32,111 bases of DNA, from positions 1 through 32,111 of IMG/VR virus record IMGVR_UViG_3300029787_000203; one strand, 5' to 3'. The notes below the pieces were generated by a model, which saw only the letters and a program-made list of their open reading frames with translations, ran no database searches and was not told the DNA's origin. Below are positions 17,522-27,078 of this stretch, piece by piece. The position numbers and the translations under genes were made by a program. This DNA is from a virus. Every line of letters begins with the position of its first letter. The stretch's first letter is position 1.

Positions 17522-19111
17522 ATGCCAGCTGTAGTAACAGATCAGTTTAGAATAGTAAACGCAAGTAATTTTGTAGATTCTGTATTAGATTCTAATAATT
17601 CTTATTATGTATTTTTAGGATTACCTAATCCAGCTATAGCTGGTTTTGGTAGAACTACCACTTGGAATGATTCAAGTGGAACTCCAGATCCAATAGATAA
17701 TCAAAAATATTTGACACATTACAGAAATACTTCTTTATTTGGAAAAAAAATTAACACCTCAAACATTAGGAGAGTTGTTAAAAAACATTCATGGACTGCA
17801 AATACAAGATACGATATGTATCGTCATGATTATAGTGTAAATAATCTAACACCCAATTCCAAAACTGGAAGTTTATATCGAAGTAATTATTATGTTATAA
17901 CTTCAGAGTTTAAAGTTTATATTTGTTTAGATAATGGAGGTTCAGGAACTCCTGATAGCACTGATTCTATTGGTGAACAGAGTAAAGATGAACCAACATT
18001 TACTGATTTGGAACCAGCAGCAGCAGGTGTTCAGGATAACTATACATGGAAATACTTATTTACAGTTTCACCAAGTGATGTTGTAAAATTTGATTCAACC
18101 GAATATATAGTTTTACCAAATGATTGGTCAACATCGACTGATGCTCAGATACAGGCAGTAAGAGAGGCAGGAGATTCTGATATTAATAAAAACCAAATTA
18201 AAAAAGTTTTTATTAAAAATGGTGGATCTGGATATGATGGAAATCAGACTGGATCACGAACTGTTGACATTATAGGTGATGGTGTAGGTGCAAAAGCTTT
18301 GGTTAGTTATACTTCAGGTGTAATAACTGATGTAATTGTAACTGCAGGAGGTTCTGGATACACTTTTGCGATGGTTGATTTAAGTAATTTAGCATTTAAT
18401 ACTTCTGGAACTCGTGCTAATTTAATACCAATTATACCACCATCAAAGGGTCATGGATTTAACATCTATGATGAACTTGGTGCTGATAAAGTTTTAGTTT
18501 ATTCTAGGTTTGATGATTCTACAAAAGATTTTCCTACTGATACACATTTTGCACAGGTAGGGATAATTAAGAATCCAAGTAAATATGATGTTGTAGGAAT
18601 ATCCACAGGATCTCAATTTTCTTCTTTATCATCCATTAGATTATCCTCTGGTATAACTGGAGTTACTGATTACAGTACATTGATTGGTGTAGGAATAACA
18701 CAATCTGTTACTGATGGTGTGGCAAGAGGAACTGTTGCTTCTTATGATCAAGATACTTTTGTTTTAAAATACATTCAAGACAGAAGTTTGAATCTAAATC
18801 AAACATCATATGATACTACTGATTATGCAAATATGAATTCTAGAGCAAAACTTTTACCTTTTGAATCATCTAGTGAAAGTGTAATTGGATCTGGAGCATT
18901 ATCATTTACAAAAAATATTAATACAAATTTTTCTGGTATAACAACAGTAGTTGGTAATAAACAGATCAATTTGGGTGTTGAGTTTACAAATGGACTTGCT
19001 AATCCTGAAATAAATAAAAAGACTGGAGATGTTATTTACATCGACAATCGAAAAGAAGTTGAAAGAAACATTAGGCAAAAAGAAGACGTTAAAATTATTC
19101 TAGAATTCTAA
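17522..19111 (+). CDS. gp8: baseplate wedge subunit gp8 (expanded)
   Basis: The 529-aa product opens with MPAVVTDQFRIVNASNFVDS and continues VLDSNNSYYVFLGLPNPA, then WTANTRYDMYRHDY and YRSNYYVITSEFKVYICLDN, which is the signature of the gp8 family in marine T4-like phages. T4 gp8 (334 aa) is a dimer in the baseplate wedge that contacts gp7 and gp6. This version is about 195 residues longer. Much of the extra length is explained by a segment around residues 225-290 with two GGSGY repeats (IKNGGSGYDG and VTAGGSGYTF) of the same kind as in the giant protein. The PEINKKTGDVIYIDNRKEVE segment near the C-terminus is typical of this protein group. Four bases separate it from the next gene. Confidence 0.9.
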   Translation: MPAVVTDQFRIVNASNFVDSVLDSNNSYYVFLGLPNPAIAGFGRTTTWNDSSGTPDPIDNQKYLTHYRNTSLFGKKINTSNIRRVVKKHSWTANTRYDMYRHDYSVNNLTPNSKTGSLYRSNYYVITSEFKVYICLDNGGSGTPDSTDSIGEQSKDEPTFTDLEPAAAGVQDNYTWKYLFTVSPSDVVKFDSTEYIVLPNDWSTSTDAQIQAVREAGDSDINKNQIKKVFIKNGGSGYDGNQTGSRTVDIIGDGVGAKALVSYTSGVITDVIVTAGGSGYTFAMVDLSNLAFNTSGTRANLIPIIPPSKGHGFNIYDELGADKVLVYSRFDDSTKDFPTDTHFAQVGIIKNPSKYDVVGISTGSQFSSLSSIRLSSGITGVTDYSTLIGVGITQSVTDGVARGTVASYDQDTFVLKYIQDRSLNLNQTSYDTTDYANMNSRAKLLPFESSSESVIGSGALSFTKNINTNFSGITTVVGNKQINLGVEFTNGLANPEINKKTGDVIYIDNRKEVERNIRQKEDVKIILEF

Positions 19112-19115
19112 ACAA

Positions 19116-22100
19116 ATGGCACAAAAAATCAATTTAAATGCAAGTCCATACTATGATGATTTCGATAGTGAAAAGAACTTTCATAAGGTTTTATATAAAC
19201 CTGGTTTTCCAGTGCAAGCTAGAGAATTAACGCAGCAACAATCAATATTACAAAATCAAGTAGAAAAGTTTGGTGATCACGTTTTTAAAGATGGTTCAGT
19301 AGTAATACCTGGTGCAGTTGGATTTAATATTCAAAATAATGCAGTAAAATTAAATAATACTAATTTCAATACTGATATATCTGTTTATATCAAAAATTTT
19401 ATAGGAAAAAGAATAAAAGGATCTGAGTCTGGGATTGAGGCAGTTGTAAAATCAGTCTCCCTCCCCGATGGAGGTCAAGTAAGTGATATTACTTTATATG
19501 TAAATTATTTGAGTGCTGGTAGTGATTCACAATTCAGTTCATTTACTGATGGTGAGTCATTAAGTTCAAATGAAAATATAGTATATGGAAATACAACAAT
19601 AACTGCCAACACTCCTTTTGCATCTTTGATTTCTGTAGATGCAACTGCAGTAGGTTCTGCTGCTTTTATTTCTAAAGGTGTATACTTTATAAGAGGATTT
19701 TTTGTAAACGTATCAGATCAATCAATTATATTAGACCATTATACAAACACCCCATCATACCGAATAGGACTACAAATTGAAGAACTAATTGTCAATGCTA
19801 AAGAAGATAATAGTTTGTTTGATAATGCTAAAGGATTTAGTAACTTTGCAGCACCTGGTGCAGATAGATTAAAAATAAAACTTATCCTAACTAAAAAAGC
19901 ATTAACAGATAAAAATGATACTGATTTTATTGAGGTATTGAGACTTGATGAAGGAAAACTCAAGATAATAGAGACAAAGAGTGACTATAATAAAATTCGT
20001 GACTGGATCGCAGGAAGAACTTATGATGAATCTGGTGATTATAGTGTAGAACCATTCAACATGGGTTTATTCAATTCATTAAATGATAAATTAGGAAATA
20101 ATGGTTTATTTTTTGAAGATGAAAAAACTGAACAAGAAAACACACCATCAGATGATTTGATGTGTTTAAAAGTATCTGCAGGTGAAGTTTATGTAAGAGG
20201 ATACGATATTGAAAAAACAGGAACTACAATTATTGATGTTGATAAACCAAGAGATGTTGGAATCAGAAGTGATATAGGTGTCGGTTTTGAAATGGGTAAT
20301 ATATTAAAATTGAATAACGTTACAAAAGGTACTGCTGTTCAGGGAAGTATTGTAAAATTATTTGATAATTTTAATTCTACAGGAACTAATATAGGAAGTG
20401 CAAGAGTTTATTCATTTAATTTGGAGGACTCTGCATATGAAGATGTAACTACAAAATGGGAGTTAAGATTATTTGATGCTCAAACAAATACCGATTTGGT
20501 CTTAAATCAATCAGTAAGTAATACAGAATTACCAGAAGGATCATTTATTAAAGGTAAAAATAGTGGTGCTAGTGGATTTGCTGTAGGAGCTGGAGGTGGA
20601 TCAACAGTTGTTTCGTTGAATGAAACTTCAGGATCATTTAATGTCGGTGAACAGATACAAATTAATGGTGTTGATTTTCCTAGAACAATAGGTATAAAAA
20701 CAGAATATGCAGCACAAAACATAAGATCTATAGGAGATGGTAATAATTTAAAAGGTGATGTGGTTATTGAAAAATTTAATTTACCAAATGCCATAACTGA
20801 AGTATCTGTAACTGCTGGTATTGCAACTGCATCATTAAGTCAAGGATTCAAAGGTCTTAGAAAAGGATCTCTAGTTGTATATCGAAAAGCAGGATCCACA
20901 TTAGATACATTTAATACAGTCTCATCTATAAATGCAAATGGAACAATCACACTTGCTTTAATACCTGATTCTGTTGCTGGAGTATATGATGGATCTCTTA
21001 CATCTGGAACAGAAGTAGTTAACATGTTTCTTGGTGCTCCAGTTATCAGAGGCACAGGAGCTTTGTACGTACCTTTAAATCCTAATATTGCTGATGTTGA
21101 TCTCACAGAATCAAAAATAAAAATTACAAAACAAATATCTAAAAACGCAAGTTCAAATCAATTAACAATAAACACTAGTGATATTACAGATGTTTCAGAT
21201 GTAATATTTGATACTTTTGATCAAGAAAGATATACCATGTCTACTGCCAGTAATGGTAGTCCCTTGGCAATTACAAATGACACTTTTTCATATGGCACTG
21301 ATGGTGCTTCTGTTACATTTACAAATATTGCTGCGAATGATAGTAAAACGGTAAATGTATCTTTAATTAAAAATAAAGTAAAATCCAAGATAAAACAATA
21401 TAACAGAAGTCAAACATTAAATGTAACTAGATCAAAAAATGCAGAATCTGGAAGTGTTGCAGGTGGGAATGGTGGTTCAATTGCAGACGGTCTCACTTTT
21501 GATGCTAGATATGGATTGAGAGTTCAAGACGAAGAAATATCTTTAAATTATCCAGATGTTGCTAAGTTTTTAGCAGTTTATGAATCAACGAATGCATCTG
21601 CACCAGTATTAGATAAGTTAACATTTACAAGCACCGTTGCTGTACAAGACAATGCTATTATTGGTGAAAATATAATTAGTCAAGATAGTAATATAATTGC
21701 AAGAGTTGTATCATCACCATCAGCAAATACATTAGAAATAGTTTATCTTACATCAGGAAAATTTCAGACAGGTGAATTAGTTCATTTTGAAGAATCAGAC
21801 ATAAACACAAATATTGAATCAATCACAATTGGAAAATATAAAAATGTAACAAATTCATTCACCTTAGATAAAGGTCAGAAAGATGAATTCTATGATTATT
21901 CTAGATTAATTCGTAATCGAAATGTTTCTGAACCAAGTGCCCAATTATTGGTTGTATTTGATTATTATTCTGTTTCCTCCGATGATGGAGATGTATTTAC
22001 GGTAAGAAGTTATGATGAAGAGAGATTTTCAAAAGACATACCTGATATTGGTGAATTCAATATAAGAGCTACTGATACACTTGATTTTAGACCAAGAGTT

Positions 22101-25100
22101 TCTGTATATAATCCTGCAACAGATACAGGATCACCATTTGAATTCTCCACAAGAGATTTTAGTGGAACTTCAATATTACATTATTTTACACCAAATGAAT
22201 CTTCAACTGCTAGTTATAGTTTTTATCTAGGTAGACAAGATACAGTTTACATGAATAAATTTGGTGAATTTGTCTATGAAAAAGGTGTTTCATCTCTTGA
22301 TCCAAAACCACCAACCATGGTTGGAGAGTTGATGGAACTTGCAACAATTTCATTACCACCTTACTTATATAATCCTCAAGATGCAACTTTAACTCTTATC
22401 GATAATCGAAGATTCACTATGAGAGATATTGGTAATATTGAAGATAGAGTAACAAATTTAGAAGAAACTACAACATTATCTCTTTTAGAAGTTAGTGCTC
22501 AAACATTACAAATACAAGATGAAGAAGGTAAAAATAGATTTAAAAGTGGTTTGTTTGCAGATCCTTTTAAAAATTATAATTTCATTAGTGAGGATTCATT
22601 AATACAAATAAATCCTGAATCAGAAGAATTAATACCATTTAGAACAAGGGATACACTTGCCTCTCAAATTAAACCTGCAGAAATTACAATAAGTTCACAG
22701 TTAGATTTCAATACAGATTTTCCTTTATTTGATACCAACGTGAAAAAAACAGGAAATGTTGTAACATTAAATTATGAAGAAGTTGAGTGGATTACACAAC
22801 CATATGCAACAATAAGTGGAGATACAAATGATATCATAAATGTAAATCCTTATGAGCTACCTATATTTGAGGGTGAAGTAGAATTAGATCCTGCATTTGA
22901 TAGATGGACTCGATCTACACAACTTGCAGATCACAATATACAACAAACGGGAACTACTAGAAACGAAATTATAAATCTGGGAGAAGTACGACGACAGTTC
23001 TTAATGGGTGGTGGTATTCGAAGAGATTTAAGTCGATTTGGTTTAGGGACAAATGAAAGAGTACAATTGGGTCAAACAATTGTAAGGTCTAATACAACAG
23101 TTACTAGGCAAAATAATTTAACTTCAACATCTAATGATGATTTTGTTAGATCAAGAAATATTCAATTTATATCTGAAGGATTCGTTGATTTTGTTGAAAC
23201 ATATGTGTTCTTTGATGGACAAAAAATATTTGATGTAATTCCAAAATTACTTGAAATAACACCAACTAAGAATGGATCTGTATCTGGATCAAATGGTGTC
23301 TATAAGATTGGAGAGGAAGTTCATGCTCTCAATGAAGAGGGTAATGTAATTATGAAATTTAGATTATGTCAACCAGATCATAAATCTGGAAAATATAATA
23401 ATCCATCAGAAACATATTTTAATAATCCTTATACTTCAGGTATAACAGAAATATCTTCTAATTATAGTCAATCATCAACAGTTTTAAATGTTGATACAAA
23501 ATCACTAGCTGAGGAAGCACAAGGTAAATATTTTGGTTATGTTACAAAAAATGCACAACTAGTTGGTCAAGAAAGTGGTGCTACTTCATACGTGAAAGAT
23601 ATAAGATTAATCACCGATGCTTATGGTGATGTGCTTGGTTCATGTTTCATTCGTAATCCACATACACAACCAGCACCACCAGTTAAAATACAAACAGGTG
23701 TAAAAGAATTTAAAGTCACAACAAGTCCTACAAATGAAAATGTAGAACCAACACAAAAATTTGGAGTCATAACTGCAGAGGAACAATATGATTCTAGAGG
23801 AACAGTCGAAGAATGGCAGACTACAGTTACAACAACAACCAACACTACAAATTTCCTTATTAGAGGCACTATACGAAGAAGTAGAAATGTTGATCCTCTT
23901 GCACAAACATTTATAGTTGGTGGGAATGTTAATGCTCCAAGTGCTCAAGATGCTAATAAAGATAAAAATGGTGCTTTTATAACTGCGGTTGAAGTTTATT
24001 TTGCAACAGTAGATACTGTGACAAATTCTCCAATAAGATGTGAAATAAGAACAACTATTGCAGATGCAAGACCATCAATGGAAGTTATTGGAAGAAGCAG
24101 GACTCTTAAACCCAAGGGTACTGATGCTAATGGAAATGAAGTTACACTCATTGAAGCTGATCCAAATGAGGCAAGTAAAGCAACCAAATTTACTTTCCCT
24201 GAACCAATTTATCTGGAACCAGGTACATCTTATTCTTTTGTCTTACTTGCACCACGAAGTGTTGCATACAATGTCTGGACAGGAAGACATGGTGGTACTG
24301 CCGTAAATCCATCAACAATTACAGGAGCAAATCCTGGTTCATCTATAATATATTCAACTCAGTATGGTGCTGGTTCAATATTTAAATCACAAAATGGTGC
24401 TCTTTGGACTGAAGATCAGCATCAAGATATGACCTTTAAATTATATAAAGCCAAATTCACATCACAATCAGGTTCAGCATTCTTTAATAATCCAGATTTG
24501 GATGAAAGTAATGGTTATGAAACTTCAATGATAGATAATCCTTTATTTACTCTATCAAAAACAGGATCAATAGGTATAACCACAAACTTAGGAATGGGAT
24601 CATTCCTTACACCAGGTCGAAAAATTTGTGGAGGTCAAAATACAAGTACTGCTGTAATCACAGGTGTTGGTTGTTCTGTATCAACCTTAACTGCACTTCC
24701 GAATATTGGAGGATCAAATTACACAACTGACTCTGATGTTGAAACATTTGCAATAACTGGTAAAGGTTCTGGTTTAAAAATAGATATTGATACTATTGAT
24801 AGTAATGGTGCCATAACAGCTGTTAATACAACTCCAGTTGTAAGAGGAACTGGATATCAAGTTGGGGATGTAGTTGGTATTGTAACTTCAACCGTAGGAA
24901 CAAAAGGAGGACAGGGTGAGGGTGCTCAGATAACAATTGGAAGTATTGATGGTATTGATACATTATTCCTAACAAATATACAGGCTGATAATGGTTCAAA
25001 CGGATTCCAAGATGGAACTCAAATTAAATATTTTAATGATGCTGGAACTGTTGTAGCAATGGGTGCCACGGGTGCTATTCGTTCTAGTGGAGTTGCATTT

Positions 25101-26501
25101 GATGGTGGAGCACATGCAGGTAATGTACTGTTTGTCGAACAATTCAATCACGGAATGTATTCAACATCTAATAAAGTAAAAATTAGGCAAATTGAATCTG
25201 ATGTAGAACCAACTATAATAACTGCAGATTTAAGTAAAACCGAAACATCAATTATCAGTGTTGCATCAACATCTCAATTTACTAATTTTGAAGGAATAGC
25301 AGTCGGTGCTGCAAATACTGGATATGTGAAAGTTGGAAGTGAGATTATAGGATATGAATCTGTTGGAACAGGTGTACTAAACATTGGTAATAGTCAGAGA
25401 GGTGTTGATAATACAGTTGTAATAGATCATTCACTTAATTCAGTAATTAAAAAGCATGAAATTGCTGGAGTATCAATAAGAAGATTAGAGACAACTGATA
25501 CAACAGGTCTTTCAGTAGTTGATTATCCTAGACAACCTATAGATCTTGATACTTATCATGTAACTTTTGATAGGTCTAAAAATGGAACAAATAGATCCAC
25601 TGATACTGCTACTTCTCCTCAATTATCATTTACTCATGATGAATTTGTAGGTGGATCAAACGTAAGAGCAACCCAGAATATACTATACAGTGCTATAGTT
25701 CCGAGATATGATGTATTGACCCCTACTGGTGTGGAAGGTGCTGTAACAGGCATACAGGCATCAATTAGAAGTGTTTCTGGTACAAGTGCGAGTGGAAATG
25801 AAGTATCATACTTAGATGATGGATTTCAAAATGTTCAACTTAATACTATCAACACATTTGATAAAGTCAAATTAGTCGCATCTAAAATAAATGAGAATCA
25901 AAATTTAATCGGTCTACCATCAAATAAATCATTTACAACTGTTCTTAATTTAAATTCAAACGATGAAAATTTATCTCCTATGATACACTTAACTAGTGGT
26001 TCTGAAACTGAATTTATAGGTAATAGATTAGATAGACCAGTTAATTTAGAAAATTATGATAGTGATGGTCGTGTAAATTCAGTAATTGATGATCCTCATT
26101 CTGCAATTTACATGAGTAATAGAGTGAATCTTAAAAATCCTGCAACATCATTAAAAGTATTATTAAGTGCATTTAGACCTGAATCGTCAGACTTTAGAGT
26201 TCTTTATAGTTTAGTTAGACCAGATTCTAATGAAGTTGAACAATCATTTGAACTATTTCCTGGTTTTAAAAATACTACAAAAACAAATAATGATGGTTTT
26301 ATTGTAGATGATGAATCCAAAAATGATGGTAGACCTGATACAATAGTTACACCAAGTTTAGATAATCAATTTAAAGAATATCAATTTACTGTTGATAATC
26401 TACCTGAATTTATAGGATTTACAATTAAAATTGTAATGTCAGGAACGAATCAGGCTCAACCTCCAAGAATTAAAGAATTGAGAGCAATTGCTGTTAAGTG
26501 A
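19116..26501 (+). CDS. 2461-aa DUF4815-type virion structural protein
   Basis: The N-terminus (MAQKINLNASPYYDDFDSEK, then FHKVLYKPGFPVQARELTQQ) is the classic start of DUF4815 phage structural proteins. Around residue 1100, DIGNIEDRVTNLEETTTLSL forms a short coiled coil. Around 1590-1730 lies a conserved 'DPLAQTF' to 'LEPGTSYSFVLLAPRS' block with YNVWTGRHGG. Around 1911 there is a GTGYQVGD repeat, and around 2046-2112 an 'RG' module. The C-terminus (FRVLYSLVRPDSNEVEQSFE to PPRIKELRAIAVK) looks like a beta-sandwich, possibly carbohydrate-binding. By order it occupies the T4 gp9/gp10 position, so a wedge-pin or fibre-attachment role at the baseplate rim is likely but inferred. No Shine-Dalgarno sequence is evident; an AATAAATA lies 107 bases upstream inside gp8. 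Confidence 0.88.
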   Translation: MAQKINLNASPYYDDFDSEKNFHKVLYKPGFPVQARELTQQQSILQNQVEKFGDHVFKDGSVVIPGAVGFNIQNNAVKLNNTNFNTDISVYIKNFIGKRIKGSESGIEAVVKSVSLPDGGQVSDITLYVNYLSAGSDSQFSSFTDGESLSSNENIVYGNTTITANTPFASLISVDATAVGSAAFISKGVYFIRGFFVNVSDQSIILDHYTNTPSYRIGLQIEELIVNAKEDNSLFDNAKGFSNFAAPGADRLKIKLILTKKALTDKNDTDFIEVLRLDEGKLKIIETKSDYNKIRDWIAGRTYDESGDYSVEPFNMGLFNSLNDKLGNNGLFFEDEKTEQENTPSDDLMCLKVSAGEVYVRGYDIEKTGTTIIDVDKPRDVGIRSDIGVGFEMGNILKLNNVTKGTAVQGSIVKLFDNFNSTGTNIGSARVYSFNLEDSAYEDVTTKWELRLFDAQTNTDLVLNQSVSNTELPEGSFIKGKNSGASGFAVGAGGGSTVVSLNETSGSFNVGEQIQINGVDFPRTIGIKTEYAAQNIRSIGDGNNLKGDVVIEKFNLPNAITEVSVTAGIATASLSQGFKGLRKGSLVVYRKAGSTLDTFNTVSSINANGTITLALIPDSVAGVYDGSLTSGTEVVNMFLGAPVIRGTGALYVPLNPNIADVDLTESKIKITKQISKNASSNQLTINTSDITDVSDVIFDTFDQERYTMSTASNGSPLAITNDTFSYGTDGASVTFTNIAANDSKTVNVSLIKNKVKSKIKQYNRSQTLNVTRSKNAESGSVAGGNGGSIADGLTFDARYGLRVQDEEISLNYPDVAKFLAVYESTNASAPVLDKLTFTSTVAVQDNAIIGENIISQDSNIIARVVSSPSANTLEIVYLTSGKFQTGELVHFEESDINTNIESITIGKYKNVTNSFTLDKGQKDEFYDYSRLIRNRNVSEPSAQLLVVFDYYSVSSDDGDVFTVRSYDEERFSKDIPDIGEFNIRATDTLDFRPRVSVYNPATDTGSPFEFSTRDFSGTSILHYFTPNESSTASYSFYLGRQDTVYMNKFGEFVYEKGVSSLDPKPPTMVGELMELATISLPPYLYNPQDATLTLIDNRRFTMRDIGNIEDRVTNLEETTTLSLLEVSAQTLQIQDEEGKNRFKSGLFADPFKNYNFISEDSLIQINPESEELIPFRTRDTLASQIKPAEITISSQLDFNTDFPLFDTNVKKTGNVVTLNYEEVEWITQPYATISGDTNDIINVNPYELPIFEGEVELDPAFDRWTRSTQLADHNIQQTGTTRNEIINLGEVRRQFLMGGGIRRDLSRFGLGTNERVQLGQTIVRSNTTVTRQNNLTSTSNDDFVRSRNIQFISEGFVDFVETYVFFDGQKIFDVIPKLLEITPTKNGSVSGSNGVYKIGEEVHALNEEGNVIMKFRLCQPDHKSGKYNNPSETYFNNPYTSGITEISSNYSQSSTVLNVDTKSLAEEAQGKYFGYVTKNAQLVGQESGATSYVKDIRLITDAYGDVLGSCFIRNPHTQPAPPVKIQTGVKEFKVTTSPTNENVEPTQKFGVITAEEQYDSRGTVEEWQTTVTTTTNTTNFLIRGTIRRSRNVDPLAQTFIVGGNVNAPSAQDANKDKNGAFITAVEVYFATVDTVTNSPIRCEIRTTIADARPSMEVIGRSRTLKPKGTDANGNEVTLIEADPNEASKATKFTFPEPIYLEPGTSYSFVLLAPRSVAYNVWTGRHGGTAVNPSTITGANPGSSIIYSTQYGAGSIFKSQNGALWTEDQHQDMTFKLYKAKFTSQSGSAFFNNPDLDESNGYETSMIDNPLFTLSKTGSIGITTNLGMGSFLTPGRKICGGQNTSTAVITGVGCSVSTLTALPNIGGSNYTTDSDVETFAITGKGSGLKIDIDTIDSNGAITAVNTTPVVRGTGYQVGDVVGIVTSTVGTKGGQGEGAQITIGSIDGIDTLFLTNIQADNGSNGFQDGTQIKYFNDAGTVVAMGATGAIRSSGVAFDGGAHAGNVLFVEQFNHGMYSTSNKVKIRQIESDVEPTIITADLSKTETSIISVASTSQFTNFEGIAVGAANTGYVKVGSEIIGYESVGTGVLNIGNSQRGVDNTVVIDHSLNSVIKKHEIAGVSIRRLETTDTTGLSVVDYPRQPIDLDTYHVTFDRSKNGTNRSTDTATSPQLSFTHDEFVGGSNVRATQNILYSAIVPRYDVLTPTGVEGAVTGIQASIRSVSGTSASGNEVSYLDDGFQNVQLNTINTFDKVKLVASKINENQNLIGLPSNKSFTTVLNLNSNDENLSPMIHLTSGSETEFIGNRLDRPVNLENYDSDGRVNSVIDDPHSAIYMSNRVNLKNPATSLKVLLSAFRPESSDFRVLYSLVRPDSNEVEQSFELFPGFKNTTKTNNDGFIVDDESKNDGRPDTIVTPSLDNQFKEYQFTVDNLPEFIGFTIKIVMSGTNQAQPPRIKELRAIAVK

Positions 26502-26707
26502 TGATTAAAGTAGAAGGACATCCACATTTATACAGAGATGAAAAAACAGGAGCAATTATAAATTGCGATGATATTGGATATGAACAGTATGTGAAATCTT
26601 TAAAAATTAGAAAAAATCAAAAAGAAGAAATAAAAAATATGAAAAAAGAGATTGATGAAATCAAGTCTTTACTCAAAATTTTAGTTGAGGGCAATAATAA
26701 CACATAA
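26501..26707 (+). CDS. small coiled-coil protein, 68 aa
   Basis: The ATG at 26501 is preferred over the GTG immediately before it, because it makes a TGATG overlap with the preceding stop. The product starts MIKVEGHPHLYRDEKTGAII, a short beta domain, then NCDDIGYEQYVKSL, and ends in a Lys/Glu-rich helix (QKEEIKNMKKEIDEIKSLLK) with hydrophobic heptad spacing that should form a coiled coil. I recall near-identical small proteins after the large structural gene in many marine T4-like phages; none has a proven function. It may be a chaperone or trimerisation helper for the preceding fibre-like protein, but that is speculation. Confidence 0.8.
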   Translation: MIKVEGHPHLYRDEKTGAIINCDDIGYEQYVKSLKIRKNQKEEIKNMKKEIDEIKSLLKILVEGNNNT

Positions 26708-26710
26708 ATA
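26703..26710 (+). promoter_or_regulatory. putative late promoter CATAAATA
   Basis: The octamer overlaps the stop of the coiled-coil gene and lies 26 bases before the ATG at 26737, in the only gap of this block. It differs from TATAAATA only at the first base. It would serve the neck gene cluster 26737-31184. Confidence 0.5.
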
Positions 26711-26736
26711 TAATTAGCAAATATTATTTTAAGTAG

Positions 26737-27078
26737 ATGGCAGCTGTATATGTTTCGAATTTGGTTATCAATGCAGGATCAGATTTTAGTCAAACTTTCG
26801 ATTTAGTAGAGAGTGATGATTCAGGTCCATTAAATTTGAGTGGATTTTCAGTCGCAGCTCAATTTAGAAAACATGCTGGTAGTACTTCAAAACATGATTT
26901 TACTACTACTGTAATGGATGCTTCTGAGGGAAAAATATTAATTTCTTTAACCGCATCAGCATCCAATGTACCTAAACCAGGTCGATATGTATATGATATT
27001 GTGATAACAAATGCAGCAAGTGAAAAAACAAGAGTCGTGGAGGGATCCGTGCTCTTAAGAGAAGGAGTTACTCGATAA
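26737..27078 (+). CDS. small beta-rich virion protein, 113 aa
   Basis: The product has alternating strands: VSNLVINAGSDFSQTFDL, then GPLNLSGFSVAAQFRKHAGS, KILISLTASASNV, GRYVYDIVITNA and VVEGSVLLREGVTR. The pattern 'InaGsdFsqtF.L ... dLsGfsv.aqfRk ... G.i.lsLta ... G.YvYDivi ... r.veGsv.l...vTR' resembles the immunoglobulin-like adaptor domains that anchor receptor-binding parts in phage tails (BppU N-terminal type). This is pattern resemblance only. It is followed through a TAATG overlap by the repeat fibre gene, so it may be the base on which that fibre sits. Confidence 0.75.
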   Translation: MAAVYVSNLVINAGSDFSQTFDLVESDDSGPLNLSGFSVAAQFRKHAGSTSKHDFTTTVMDASEGKILISLTASASNVPKPGRYVYDIVITNAASEKTRVVEGSVLLREGVTR

